Below, one piece after another: positions 41,931 to 51,082 of a DNA stretch of 64,000 bases. The position numbers and the translations under genes are program-made. The stretch is taken from contig JBAXVX010000010.1 of assembly GCA_037128705.1 (NCBI GenBank), positions 50,566 through 114,565 on the forward strand, written 5' to 3'. The first letter of the stretch is position 1; each line of letters starts with the position of its first letter. Below the pieces are notes generated by a model, which worked only from the letters and a program-made list of their open reading frames with translations, did no database searches and was not told where the DNA came from. The stretch is from CAIVAT01 sp037128705. Its GTDB lineage: Bacteria; Bacteroidota; Bacteroidia; Bacteroidales; FEN-979.

Positions 41931-43661
41931 ATGAAACACATTTTACTTGCCATATTAATCACATGCCTGACCTCTTTTTCCCCCATCATCAGGGCTCAGA
42001 ATATTGATCAGAATAAACTCGATAGTCTTTTCTCAGCAAAAGGGGAGGTTTATTTTAAATTTTCCATACAGAATCGGGAAGATATTCACTCGCTTACCCG
42101 GATTATTTCCATTGATAATGTGAAAGATCATACCGTATTTGCTTATGCCAACCGGAAAGAATTTTCTGAGTTTCTTCATTTAAACCTGGCATACACGATC
42201 CTTCAGCATCCGGGATCATTACTGAGTGAGGCAGAAATAAATCCATATGGTGAGACTGCCGGGAAAAACAACCTGACTACCTGGGATTTTTATCCATCCT
42301 ACCAGCAATATCTTGATTATATGGCCGGTTTTGTTGCAGCGCATCCGGATATCTGCAAGATTGATACAATTGGCATAACTGGAATGGGACGGCTGATTCT
42401 GGCCTTAAAAATCAGTAAAAATGTTGGAACGGAAGAGGCAGAGCCGCAGTTTCTTTATACTTCATCCATTCATGGGGATGAAACTACCGGATATGGGTTA
42501 ATGCTTCATCTTATCGATTATTTATTGTCCAATTACGGAACGAACCCAGATATTACCGACCTGATAAATACGACGGAAATCGTCATCAATCCTCTTTCTA
42601 ATCCTGATGGGACCTATCATGGCGGGAATAGTTCGGTAAACGGTGCCGTTCGTTACAATGCCAGTGGAGTTGATCTCAACCGTAACTTTCCTGACCCGAA
42701 AGTCGGACAGCATCCTGATGGTAATGCCTGGCAGGTTGAAACTGTAGCATGGATGGCCTATGCCGGGAATAATCATTTTACTATGAGCGCAAATTTCCAT
42801 GGAGGGGCAGAGGTTTTTAATTACCCGTGGGATACCTGGATAAAACTGAATGCCGATGATGATTGGTGGAGATTTGTAGGCCGCGAATGGGCTGACACCG
42901 TTCACGAATACGGTCCCGTTGGATATTTTGAATTTATGGATAATGGGGTTACCAACGGATATGCCTGGTATGAAGTAAATGGCGGGCGCCAGGATTACAT
43001 GAATTACTGGCATCATTGCCGCGAAGTTACGGTCGAAATATCAAATATCAAGTTACTCCCTGCAAGTCAGCTGTTGGCTTTCTGGGATTATAATTACCGT
43101 TCTTTTCTTAACTATATCAAGGAATCACGTTATGGTTTTAATGGTTTTGTGACGGACACTGTGACGGATGAACCCATTGCAGCCAAGGTGTTTATTCTGG
43201 CGCATGATAAGGACAACACGGAAGTATACGCACGGCCTAAAACAGGCTATTATGCAAGGCCGGTCAATGAAGGAACTTATGATGTTACCTTTTCCGCTTC
43301 CGGATATTTTACCAAGACCATCACCAACGTCAGTGTATCACAACGGATTGCCACGAACCTTAATGTTCAGCTCAGGCCGCTGACCTATGATGCACAGGAT
43401 AAAATTACTCACTCCACCATGGTGTTCCCGAACCCTACTGACGGGCGGTTCCGTTTAATATTACCGGACTCCCCGATTAACCCGTCATGTTCTGTTCAGA
43501 TAATAAATACGCTTGGTTCCATTGTCTATTCGAAGGAAATTGGCTTCGCACCCGGTATGTCAGCAGTGGATATTGACGTTTCAAATCTTAACAGTGGCCT
43601 CTATTTCTTGAAATTCAATTCAGGGTATCGGATTTACCTGGATAAGCTGATCGTAAAATAA
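41931..43661 (+). CDS. M14 zinc carboxypeptidase with T9SS sorting domain
   Basis: A 576-residue secreted peptidase. Signal peptide MKHILLAILITCLTSFSPIIRA, a prodomain-like region, then the M14 domain with zinc ligands in SIHGDETTGY (HxxE) and ANFHGGAEVFNYPWD (His), substrate Arg in DLNRNFPD, and the catalytic Glu in TVEISNIK. A carboxypeptidase-regulatory-like beta domain (NGFVTDTVTDEPIAAKVFI) and a C-terminal type IX sorting domain (VFPNPTDGRFRLI to DKLIVK) follow. It should trim C-terminal residues of peptides outside the cell. Start at ATG 41931, directly after dapA. Confidence 0.92.
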   Translation: MKHILLAILITCLTSFSPIIRAQNIDQNKLDSLFSAKGEVYFKFSIQNREDIHSLTRIISIDNVKDHTVFAYANRKEFSEFLHLNLAYTILQHPGSLLSEAEINPYGETAGKNNLTTWDFYPSYQQYLDYMAGFVAAHPDICKIDTIGITGMGRLILALKISKNVGTEEAEPQFLYTSSIHGDETTGYGLMLHLIDYLLSNYGTNPDITDLINTTEIVINPLSNPDGTYHGGNSSVNGAVRYNASGVDLNRNFPDPKVGQHPDGNAWQVETVAWMAYAGNNHFTMSANFHGGAEVFNYPWDTWIKLNADDDWWRFVGREWADTVHEYGPVGYFEFMDNGVTNGYAWYEVNGGRQDYMNYWHHCREVTVEISNIKLLPASQLLAFWDYNYRSFLNYIKESRYGFNGFVTDTVTDEPIAAKVFILAHDKDNTEVYARPKTGYYARPVNEGTYDVTFSASGYFTKTITNVSVSQRIATNLNVQLRPLTYDAQDKITHSTMVFPNPTDGRFRLILPDSPINPSCSVQIINTLGSIVYSKEIGFAPGMSAVDIDVSNLNSGLYFLKFNSGYRIYLDKLIVK

Positions 43662-43734
43662 TTCCATGCTGATCCTTCCATTAATGGGATCAAAGATGCA
43701 TGAAATTTTGTAATGCAGTATACTCCGGGAAGGT

Positions 43735-44988
43735 TTAAAAGATGTCTGCAAGTGCAGGGATTGAACCTGACGAGTATTTTCCATCATCCAGTTTCTTTTT
43801 AACCTCGGCAAATGCTGCAATGGTGACGTTTACATCCTCCATGGTGTGTGCAGCTGTAGGAATCAGCCTGAGCATCATAATCCCCTTTGGAACGACCGGA
43901 TAAATAACCCCGGAACAGAAAATACCATAATTTTCACGCAGGTCAGCAATGATCTGTGTTGCCTCAATCGGACCTCCCTGAAGAAATACAGGAGTGACCG
44001 GTGATTGTGTTTTGCCGATATTGAATCCATGTTCCCTGAGTCCGGATTGCAGTGCTTGAACGATCGTCCACAGCTTTTCACGCAATTCAGGATGGGTGCG
44101 AATCATATCCAGCCGTTTTAATGAACCAACAACGATTGGCAGCGGAAGCGATTTTGCATAGATCTGGGACCGCATATTATACGTCAATGCTTTGATGATG
44201 CGTCTTTCAGTAGCAACAAAGGCCCCAATGCCTGCCATGGCTTTGGCAAACGTTCCAAAATAAACGTCAACGCCATCCATTACTTTCTGTTCCTGGCTTG
44301 TGCCAGCTCCGGTCGGACCCATGGTGCCGAATCCGTGGGCATCATCAACCAGCAACCTGAATCCAAACTTGTCCTTAAATTGAAGAATTCCCTTCAGGTT
44401 TCCCAGGTCACCTGGCATTCCGAACACACCTTCAGTTATGACAAGGATACCGCCCCCGGTCGAGTCGGCCACTTTTCTTGCATGCATGATCTGGGTTTCG
44501 AAATTTTCAAGATCATTGTGTTTAAAAACAAACCGTTTTCCAATGTGTAATCTCAAACCGTCAAGGATGCACGCGTGTGATTCAGAATCATATACAACAA
44601 CATCGTGGCGGTCGAGCAATGAATCGATGATAGAAACCATCCCCTGGTATCCGTAGTTCAGAAGATATGCTGACTCCTTGTTTTCAAAAGCGGCAAGTTC
44701 CTGTTCAAGTTGTTCATGGTACTTTGTCTGTCCCGACATCATGCGTGCACCCATGGGGGCAGCCAGTCCAAACTGAGCTGATGCCTCGGCATCTGCCTTC
44801 CTGATCTCAGGATGATTTGCCAATCCCAGATAATTGTTTAAACTCCAAACCAGTACAGGCTTCCCCCTGAAATGCATCCTGTTTGAAATTTCTCCTTCAA
44901 GTTTCGGGAAGGAAAAATAGCCAAATCCCTGTTCGGCGTATTGACCCAAAGGCCCCATGTTGCCAGCAACTTTTTCGAAAATATCCAC
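43735..44988 (-). CDS. Alpha-oxoamine synthase (serine palmitoyl- or cysteate acyl-transferase type)
   Basis: A 417-residue PLP enzyme of the KBL/BioF/SPT family that joins an amino acid and an acyl thioester with loss of CO2. Visible: VWSLNNYLGLANHP, GARMMSGQTKYHEQLE, DSESHACILDGLRLH, VDDAHGFGTMG (H218), and the PLP lysine K249 in YFGTFAKAMAGIG. Candidates are serine palmitoyltransferase (sphingolipids), cysteate acyltransferase (capnine sulfonolipids), glycine C-acetyltransferase or BioF; no bio or tdh gene is near, and Bacteroidota make sphingo- and sulfonolipids. The start is GTG at 44988, 48 bp after a TACTTTTG box. Divergent from bamD. Confidence 0.85.
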   Translation of the reverse strand: MDIFEKVAGNMGPLGQYAEQGFGYFSFPKLEGEISNRMHFRGKPVLVWSLNNYLGLANHPEIRKADAEASAQFGLAAPMGARMMSGQTKYHEQLEQELAAFENKESAYLLNYGYQGMVSIIDSLLDRHDVVVYDSESHACILDGLRLHIGKRFVFKHNDLENFETQIMHARKVADSTGGGILVITEGVFGMPGDLGNLKGILQFKDKFGFRLLVDDAHGFGTMGPTGAGTSQEQKVMDGVDVYFGTFAKAMAGIGAFVATERRIIKALTYNMRSQIYAKSLPLPIVVGSLKRLDMIRTHPELREKLWTIVQALQSGLREHGFNIGKTQSPVTPVFLQGGPIEATQIIADLRENYGIFCSGVIYPVVPKGIMMLRLIPTAAHTMEDVNVTIAAFAEVKKKLDDGKYSSGSIPALADIF

Positions 44989-45036
44989 TGTATGAATGTA
45001 TTAAGTTATACGTTAAAAGATTGAGTTTTCAGCTTG

Positions 45037-45044
45037 CAAAAGTA
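45037..45044 (-). promoter_or_regulatory. Bacteroidota -7 box (TACTTTTG) for the oxoamine synthase gene
   Basis: Minus-strand TACTTTTG matches TAnnTTTG, 48 bp before the GTG start at 44988. Confidence 0.55.
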
Positions 45045-45118
45045 TCAAAAAAGAAATACTTTTTTATACCTGCGACCGTTTGTAGGTGGTATTATTATGA
45101 TATTTCCATCAAAAGTTG

Positions 45119-45126
45119 TAAATTTG
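45119..45126 (+). promoter_or_regulatory. Bacteroidota -7 box (TAAATTTG) for the bamD operon
   Basis: TAAATTTG matches TAnnTTTG and ends only 4 bp before the bamD ATG at 45131. The transcript would then start at or within a few bases of the start codon. Confidence 0.55.
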
Positions 45127-45130
45127 CACA

Positions 45131-45991
45131 ATGAAATATAGGGCCCTCTTTTTATTCGCATTCACCCTGCTGCTTTCTTTAACATCCTGTAAATTTCAGA
45201 AATTGCTTAAGAGCGGTTCAGTGGATGAAAAATATGAAGAAGCGATAAAATTATATAACGGCAAGGACTATTCCCGTGCGCTGCAGTTGTTCGATCAATT
45301 AACAGGAGCGATGCGTGCCACAGATAAGTCGCAGAAGATGGCATATTATTATGCCTATTGTTATTTCCATCAAAAGGATTTTACAATGGCATCTTATTAT
45401 TTTAAGCGCTATACAACAACCTACCCCAGTACGCCGGAAGCTGAGGAATGTATGTTCATGGGCGCCTATTGCAATTTCCTGAACTCGCCGGAATACAGCC
45501 TTGATCAGACAATCACCTACGATGCCTTGAAGGATTTGCAGTTGTTTACCAATACCTATCCAACCAGTAAAAGGGTTTCTGAATGTAACGACTTAATGGA
45601 TAAGCTCAGGGTTAAACTTGAGCATAAAGATTTCAGAATGGCAAAATTATATTACAGAATGGATGATTATGCAGCTTCCATTCAGACTTTGAATACCATC
45701 ATCAAGGAGTATCCGGATACGCCGCATAAGGAAGAGATCCTTTTCCTGGTATTTAAATCCTATTACAAATATGCGATGCAAAGTATCGAGGAAAAGAAAA
45801 AAGACAGACACATAAAAGCGATAGGCTCCTACAATGAATTTGCTGCTCAGTACCCTGAGAGCCAATATATAGATGAGGCGGCCACCATGAAAGAGTCAGC
45901 AAAAAAAGAGTTGGATGCCCTGTATGCCAGGGAGCAAAAGAAAATCAAACAGGAAACGACAAAGATTCAATCATCAAAAACAACAAAGTGA
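45131..45991 (+). CDS. bamD: Outer-membrane assembly lipoprotein BamD
   Basis: A 286-residue lipoprotein: signal MKYRALFLFAFTLLLSLTSC (C20 lipid site), then TPR-like helical repeats (YEEAIKLYNGKDYSRALQLFDQL, MASYYFKRYTTTYPSTPEAEECMFM, YAASIQTLNTIIKEYPDTPHKEE). The C-terminal tail is Lys-rich. It works with BamA to insert beta-barrels in the outer membrane. First gene of bamD-rpoZ-coaBC-DUF4835-recN, an order conserved in Bacteroidota. The rpoZ start is 2 bp after its stop. Confidence 0.93.
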   Translation: MKYRALFLFAFTLLLSLTSCKFQKLLKSGSVDEKYEEAIKLYNGKDYSRALQLFDQLTGAMRATDKSQKMAYYYAYCYFHQKDFTMASYYFKRYTTTYPSTPEAEECMFMGAYCNFLNSPEYSLDQTITYDALKDLQLFTNTYPTSKRVSECNDLMDKLRVKLEHKDFRMAKLYYRMDDYAASIQTLNTIIKEYPDTPHKEEILFLVFKSYYKYAMQSIEEKKKDRHIKAIGSYNEFAAQYPESQYIDEAATMKESAKKELDALYAREQKKIKQETTKIQSSKTTK

Positions 45992-45993
45992 CC

Positions 45994-46329
45994 ATGGATT
46001 ATAAAAAGGTAAAAACAGATGTGCATGCCGTAACCCGCAATATCGAAGATTTTACGGCTGGCACTAACAATATGTATGAGACGGTGGCTGTAATTTCCAA
46101 AAGGGCAAACCAGATCGGACTTGAAATAAAGGAAGAATTAAATCAGAAATTGTCTGAATTTGCCACAACCACTGATAATCTGGAGGAGATTTTCGAAAAC
46201 CGTGAACAGATTGAAATCGCCAAGTATTACGAACATCTTCCCAAGCCAACCCTGATCGCGATTCATGAATATTTAAACAACGAGGTTTATTTTCGCAACC
46301 CACATAAGGAAAGGCCCGAGGATTTTTAA
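45994..46329 (+). CDS. rpoZ: RNA polymerase omega subunit
   Basis: A 111-residue protein of the Bacteroidota omega type: VTRNIEDFTAGTNNMYETVAVISKRANQIGLEIKEEL resembles the omega core (conserved Asn-Arg..A..I helix region), and the C-terminus ends IHEYLNNEVYFRNP. It stabilises the beta' subunit. A GTG at 45988 is in frame and would overlap the bamD stop; the ATG at 45994 is preferred. Confidence 0.85.
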   Translation: MDYKKVKTDVHAVTRNIEDFTAGTNNMYETVAVISKRANQIGLEIKEELNQKLSEFATTTDNLEEIFENREQIEIAKYYEHLPKPTLIAIHEYLNNEVYFRNPHKERPEDF

Positions 46330-46346
46330 TCCTAATCTAACCATTT

Positions 46347-47543
46347 ATGCTGAAGGGCAAAAAAATCGTTGTCGGGATTACCGGGAGTATTGCGGCCTAC
46401 AAGATCCCATTCCTGGTCAGGCTGCTTGTCAGGCAGGGCGCCGAGGTGAGGGTTATTATGACACCTGCTGCTGTTGATTTTGTAACCCCCCTTACGCTTT
46501 CGACCCTTTCAATGCATTCAGTGATTGTTGACCCTTTTAAAACGATCAGCGGGGAGTGGAATAACCATGTTGAACTCGGACAATGGGCAGATGTCATGGT
46601 TTTCGCGCCGGTAACTGCCAATACCCTGGGGAAAATGGCAAACGGAATTGCTGACAACTTTGTTGTTACCGCCTATCTCTCTGCCAAATGCCCTGTATTC
46701 ATCGCGCCGGCCATGGATCTGGATATGTATGGTCACCCTTCCACTCAGAACAACATTAATACGCTCAGGTCTTTTGGAAATATCATCATTGAACCTCAGG
46801 TCGGAGAACTGGCAAGCGGCCTTTCGGGTCCCGGACGACTTGAAGAACCTGAGAATATCCTGAATATCCTTGAACATTTCTTTTCTTCCCGCCAGGTTTT
46901 GAATAAAAAAAAAATCCTGATAACCGCAGGTCCAACCCACGAAAAAATTGATCCCGTCCGTTTTCTGGGCAATAATTCAACCGGGAAAATGGGTTTTGCT
47001 CTTGCTGAAGAGGCTGCAAACAGAGGTGCAGAAGTAACCCTGATCTCAGGCCCCACACTGCTGAATTCCAGTAATAAAGGCATCAGAAGGGTGGATGTTG
47101 AATCTGCTGAAGAGATGTACGATGCCTGCATGACAGAAGCTCCGGGAGCTGACATTATTATCATGGCGGCAGCAGTAGCAGATTATACGGTCAGGGAGAA
47201 ATCTATCGTGAAGATAAAAAAGAGTACTGCCCCCACAACGCTCGAACTCTTTCCTACAAGGGACATCCTGAAATCGATTGGAGAACAAAAAAGAAAAAAT
47301 CAGATATTGATCGGTTTCGCCCTGGAAACAGATAATGAAGTCGAAAATGCCCGTAAGAAGTTAAAGCAAAAAAAACTTGACTTCATCATATTGAACTCAT
47401 TACGTGAAAAAGGGGCCGGTTTTGGCCTTGGTACCAATAAAATTACCATCATAGACAAAGCGGGTAACATCCGGCAAGGAAGTGTTAAAACCAAGCAGGA
47501 GATTGCTTCGGATATTCTTGATGTCATTACTGAAAAACTATAG
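46347..47543 (+). CDS. coaBC: Bifunctional CoaBC (phosphopantothenoylcysteine synthetase/decarboxylase)
   Basis: A 398-residue enzyme for two steps of coenzyme A synthesis. The N-terminal flavin decarboxylase (residues 1 to about 180) shows VVGITGSIAAYKIPFL, NHVELGQWADVMVFAPVTANTLGKMANGI and APAMDLDMYGHPSTQNN (usual PAMNxxM, so Asn is Asp here). The C-terminal ligase shows ITAGPTHEKIDPVRFLGNNSTGKMG, MAAAVADYTV and KIKKSTAPTTLELFPTRDIL. Length is normal. In operon with rpoZ and bamD. Confidence 0.95.
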   Translation: MLKGKKIVVGITGSIAAYKIPFLVRLLVRQGAEVRVIMTPAAVDFVTPLTLSTLSMHSVIVDPFKTISGEWNNHVELGQWADVMVFAPVTANTLGKMANGIADNFVVTAYLSAKCPVFIAPAMDLDMYGHPSTQNNINTLRSFGNIIIEPQVGELASGLSGPGRLEEPENILNILEHFFSSRQVLNKKKILITAGPTHEKIDPVRFLGNNSTGKMGFALAEEAANRGAEVTLISGPTLLNSSNKGIRRVDVESAEEMYDACMTEAPGADIIIMAAAVADYTVREKSIVKIKKSTAPTTLELFPTRDILKSIGEQKRKNQILIGFALETDNEVENARKKLKQKKLDFIILNSLREKGAGFGLGTNKITIIDKAGNIRQGSVKTKQEIASDILDVITEKL

Positions 47544-47549
47544 TCAGTC

Positions 47550-48467
47550 ATGGGAATTAGCAATAAAGCATTCATATTTGTCCTTTTAATTGTCCTGTCA
47601 TTTTTCAGGATAAGCGCACAGGAATTGAATTGCGTGGTTAATGTTGCAACACCAAAGGTAGAGGGAACCGACAAGCGTGTATTTGAATCAATGCAAAGCG
47701 CCATATATGAGTTTGTAAATAACAGGAAATGGACAAACTATAATGTGGGGCCTGAGGAGCGGATCGAATGCACCTTTTTATTGACAATCAATGATCGGTT
47801 AAGTTCTGATGAATTCAGGGGCACACTGAATGTTGTGGTCCGCAGGCCCGTACTTAATTCGGCCTATAATTCGGTCCTTTTTAACTATATTGACAAGGGG
47901 ATTCAGTTTAAATACGTGGAATACCAGCCATTGGATTATTCTGATGGAACATTTTCCTCCAACCTGACCTCCATTCTCGCCTATTATTCGTACGTTATCC
48001 TTGGTTTTTATTTTGATTCATTCTCTCCAAGCGGGGGAACTCCCTATTTTGAGAAGGCCCAGGAGGTGGTTAATGCTGCACAGAATGCTCCTGAAACAGG
48101 TTGGAAAGCCTTTGAAAGTGACAAAAACCGGTACTGGCTGGTAAATAATTATCTGACTGCAGCGAATTCAGGGCTGAGGGATTTTGCATATCGCTATCAT
48201 CGCCAGGGCCTCGATTTAATGTATGATAAAGTAGATCAGGGCAGGGGAAGTATAGCAAGTTGCATTGAGATCTTGCAGAGTATCTATAACGCAAAACCGA
48301 ACTTGTTTGCATTGCAGCTGACAACCGATGCAAAAAGAGATGAAATTATCAATATATTTAGTGACCAGCGGGTTGCACCTCTGGAAAAAACCAGCGTGGT
48401 GAACATACTAAAAGAAATTGATCCTGCCAATAGCTCGAAATACCAGGTTATATTAGATTCAAAATAG
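47550..48467 (+). CDS. DUF4835 family periplasmic protein
   Basis: A 305-residue exported protein: signal peptide MGISNKAFIFVLLIVLSFFRISA, then the DUF4835 fold (QELNCVVNVATPKVEGTDKRVFESMQ-like start, IQFKYVEYQPLDYSDGTFSSNL, ILAYYSYVILGFYFDSFSPSGG, and a C-terminal FSDQRVAPLEKTSVVNILKEIDP). The family is found in Bacteroidota between coaBC and recN, as here. Some databases link it to the type IX secretion system under the name PorD. The T9SS cargo in this window is consistent with that, but the function is not shown by the sequence. Confidence 0.85.
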   Translation: MGISNKAFIFVLLIVLSFFRISAQELNCVVNVATPKVEGTDKRVFESMQSAIYEFVNNRKWTNYNVGPEERIECTFLLTINDRLSSDEFRGTLNVVVRRPVLNSAYNSVLFNYIDKGIQFKYVEYQPLDYSDGTFSSNLTSILAYYSYVILGFYFDSFSPSGGTPYFEKAQEVVNAAQNAPETGWKAFESDKNRYWLVNNYLTAANSGLRDFAYRYHRQGLDLMYDKVDQGRGSIASCIEILQSIYNAKPNLFALQLTTDAKRDEIINIFSDQRVAPLEKTSVVNILKEIDPANSSKYQVILDSK

Positions 48468-48508
48468 AATACCCCGGTTAACCCTCGTCTTATATTAATT
48501 GGTACCTG

Positions 48509-50164
48509 ATGCTGATTAAATTATCTATCAGAAATTACATTTTAATCCAGGATCTGGAAGTTGACTTCTCGACTGGTTTTTCTGTAATTACCGGTGAAAC
48601 GGGGGCAGGTAAATCCATCTTACTCGGAGCATTGGGTTTGATTTTGGGTCAGCGGGCCGATTCATCCATTCTGCTTGATAAATCAAAGAAGTGCATCATC
48701 GAAGGTTCATTTCAAATTAAAGGATATAACCTGGAAGAGCTATTCAAAGTCAACGCGCTGGATTTTGATGATGTGATTATTCTTCGAAGAGAGATCAACC
48801 AGGGAGGTAAGTCGCGGGCTTTTGTGAATGATACCCCGGTTAATTTATCCTTGTTGAAAGATCTTGGTGACCGGCTGGTTAATGTCCATTCCCAAAATTC
48901 CATTGTCACCCTGAATGAAATGAATTTTCAGTTGGCTGTGCTCGACAGTTATGCCTCGATTCAATCGGAGGTATTTAAATATAAATCAGGATACTTAGCC
49001 CTGAGTGAATTAAAACGGCAATTGACTGAACTTCATGAAAAAGAGGCAAGGTCAGCCGGGGAGCGCGAATACCATCAGTTTCTTTTGGATGAACTGAACA
49101 GGACGAATCTGAAACCTGGAGAATTGCAGGAAGTGGAGGAGAGGCTGGAGTTTCTTAAACATGCGGAAGAAATCAAGAGATCCCTGAATAATGCAAATGA
49201 AATGATTTCGGAATCCGAATTGAGCGTTCTGACACAATTATCTGAGGTCATCCATTCGTTAAGCGGGGTCGCAAAATTCAAGACTGAACTTAAAGATATA
49301 GTTGAAAGAATCAATGTTAATTATATTGATATCAAGGATATATTAAAAGAAATTACCAATGTCGAAACCAAAATCTATTTCGAGCCCTCTGAAATGGAAT
49401 CACTGGCTGTACGACTTGACTCGTTATATAGATTATTGAAGAAGCATCAGAGGACAACCATAGAGGAGCTGATTATTGTAAAACAAGAGATTGAACAAAA
49501 AGTATCTGACGTACTCAATCTCGGGGAAAAAATCATTGCATTAAATTCAGAAGCTGTAAAACTGGAGGCTGAGCTGTATAAAAGGGCCAAGGTCCTCTCT
49601 GCCAGCAGGCAAAAAGTTGTTGCAAAGTTTGAACGGGAAATGGTAGATACGTTGCTCCAGCTGGGTATTTCAGCGGCCCGTTTCAAGGTCGACCTTGTCA
49701 GTGCCAGTGATCTTACCAAAGACGGGATTGATAAAATCAAGTTTTTATTCAGCGCAAATAAAGGTTTGGAAGTCAATGAGCTGTCAAATACTGCTTCCGG
49801 TGGTGAGATGTCAAGGCTGATGTTAAGCGTTAAATCGATGATCAGCCAGAAAAACCTTCTTCCCACCATCTTCTTTGATGAGATTGACAACGGGGTTTCA
49901 GGAGAAATTGCCGGAAAAGTCGGGAGTATCCTGAAGCGAATGGGTAATAAAATGCAGGTTATTGCGATTACTCACCTTCCCCAGATTGCAGGGAAAGGTG
50001 ATCACCATTACTGGGTTTACAAATCTGAAAAGAATCACACAACCCATACATTTATCAGGCAGTTGTCGGCCCAGGATCGCGTAGAGGAAATTGCTAAAAT
50101 GCTAAGCAATGAAAAAGTAACCGACTCTGCTTATCAGACAGCCAGGGAACTTCTTGCTAATTAA
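48509..50164 (+). CDS. recN: DNA repair protein RecN
   Basis: A 551-residue SMC-like ATPase acting in double-strand-break repair. N-terminal ATPase half: MLIKLSIRNYILIQDLEVDF and Walker A GETGAGKSILLGALGLILGQR. Coiled-coil arms span about residues 160-370. The C-terminal half shows the signature NTASGGEMSRLMLSVKSM and Walker B TIFFDEIDNGVSGEIAGKVG, then VIAITHLPQIAGKGDHHYWV. Length is normal. Followed 15 bp later by fabI. Confidence 0.96.
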   Translation: MLIKLSIRNYILIQDLEVDFSTGFSVITGETGAGKSILLGALGLILGQRADSSILLDKSKKCIIEGSFQIKGYNLEELFKVNALDFDDVIILRREINQGGKSRAFVNDTPVNLSLLKDLGDRLVNVHSQNSIVTLNEMNFQLAVLDSYASIQSEVFKYKSGYLALSELKRQLTELHEKEARSAGEREYHQFLLDELNRTNLKPGELQEVEERLEFLKHAEEIKRSLNNANEMISESELSVLTQLSEVIHSLSGVAKFKTELKDIVERINVNYIDIKDILKEITNVETKIYFEPSEMESLAVRLDSLYRLLKKHQRTTIEELIIVKQEIEQKVSDVLNLGEKIIALNSEAVKLEAELYKRAKVLSASRQKVVAKFEREMVDTLLQLGISAARFKVDLVSASDLTKDGIDKIKFLFSANKGLEVNELSNTASGGEMSRLMLSVKSMISQKNLLPTIFFDEIDNGVSGEIAGKVGSILKRMGNKMQVIAITHLPQIAGKGDHHYWVYKSEKNHTTHTFIRQLSAQDRVEEIAKMLSNEKVTDSAYQTARELLAN

Positions 50165-50179
50165 TTTAACTGAACTTTC

Positions 50180-51016
50180 ATGACACATAATTTATTAATC
50201 GGAAAAAAAGGAATCATTTTTGGAGCATTGGACAGCAAATCCATTGCCTGGAAAATTGCGGCCCGTGCCCACGAGGAGGGGGCTGTTTTCACCCTCTCAA
50301 ATACACCGGTTGCACTGCGTTTCGGGGAGATCCACCAGCTGGCTTCCGAATGCAATGCTGAAATTATTCCTGCGGATGCAACCAGCGTAAAGGATCTGGA
50401 GCATGTATTTCACCGTTCGATGGAGGTTTTGGGAGGGAAAGTTGATTTTGTCCTGCATTCAATCGGGATGTCTCTGAATGTCAGAAAGCAGCGGAACTAC
50501 GATGATCTGGATTATGAATATTTCCATAAAACAATTGATATATCTGCATTTTCATTTCATAAGATGTTGCAGGTTGCAAAGAAACTTGATGCCATAAATA
50601 ACTGGGGTTCTGTGCTGGCACTATCCTATATTGCAGCACAACGAACGCTGGTTGGTTATAATGACATGGCCGACGCCAAGGCCCTGCTTGAGTCCATTGC
50701 GCGGAGTTTCGGATATATTTATGGGAGGGAAAAACAAATTCGCATCAATACTATTTCCCAGTCTCCCACGCGGACAACAGCCGGAAGCGGTATAAAGGGA
50801 ATTGATGGCCTGCTGGATTTTACCGAAAGAATGTCTCCGCTGGGAAATGCAACTGCAGATGAATGTGCGGATTTTTCAATTGTCCTCTTCTCGGATTTAT
50901 CAAGAAAAGTAACGATGCAAAACATCTACCATGATGGAGGCTTTTCCAGCATGGCCATGAGTCAGAAAGCAATGACCCAGTACAATAAATGTCTCGAGGA
51001 TCAGGATAATTTATAG
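50180..51016 (+). CDS. fabI: Enoyl-ACP reductase FabI
   Basis: A 278-residue SDR-type NADH-dependent enoyl reductase for the last step of fatty acid elongation. Visible: GIIFGALDSKSIAWKIA (divergent cofactor loop typical of FabI), DFVLHSIGMS, the catalytic Tyr-x6-Lys in VGYNDMADAKALLESI, and the substrate-end motif TISQSPTRTTAGSGI. The family triclosan-site residues are in the usual positions. It lies between recN and the etf genes. Paired with fabG at 10102 it covers both reductions of the cycle. Confidence 0.95.
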   Translation: MTHNLLIGKKGIIFGALDSKSIAWKIAARAHEEGAVFTLSNTPVALRFGEIHQLASECNAEIIPADATSVKDLEHVFHRSMEVLGGKVDFVLHSIGMSLNVRKQRNYDDLDYEYFHKTIDISAFSFHKMLQVAKKLDAINNWGSVLALSYIAAQRTLVGYNDMADAKALLESIARSFGYIYGREKQIRINTISQSPTRTTAGSGIKGIDGLLDFTERMSPLGNATADECADFSIVLFSDLSRKVTMQNIYHDGGFSSMAMSQKAMTQYNKCLEDQDNL

Positions 51017-51035
51017 CTATTCTGCAACCTTTTTT

Positions 51036-51043
51036 TATATTTG
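51036..51043 (+). promoter_or_regulatory. Bacteroidota -7 box (TATATTTG) for the etf operon
   Basis: TATATTTG matches TAnnTTTG, 39 bp before the etfB ATG at 51083, inside the 66-bp fabI-etfB gap. Confidence 0.55.
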
Positions 51044-51082
51044 CAACCCGAATCCTTTCTTATTTAAAAACCTGCACATTCG

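Noticed and set aside
43670..43700. Imperfect palindrome GATCC...CCATTAATGG...GATC between two convergent genes
   Set aside because: It has no loop space and no T tract on either strand, so neither a terminator nor an IS end can be supported.
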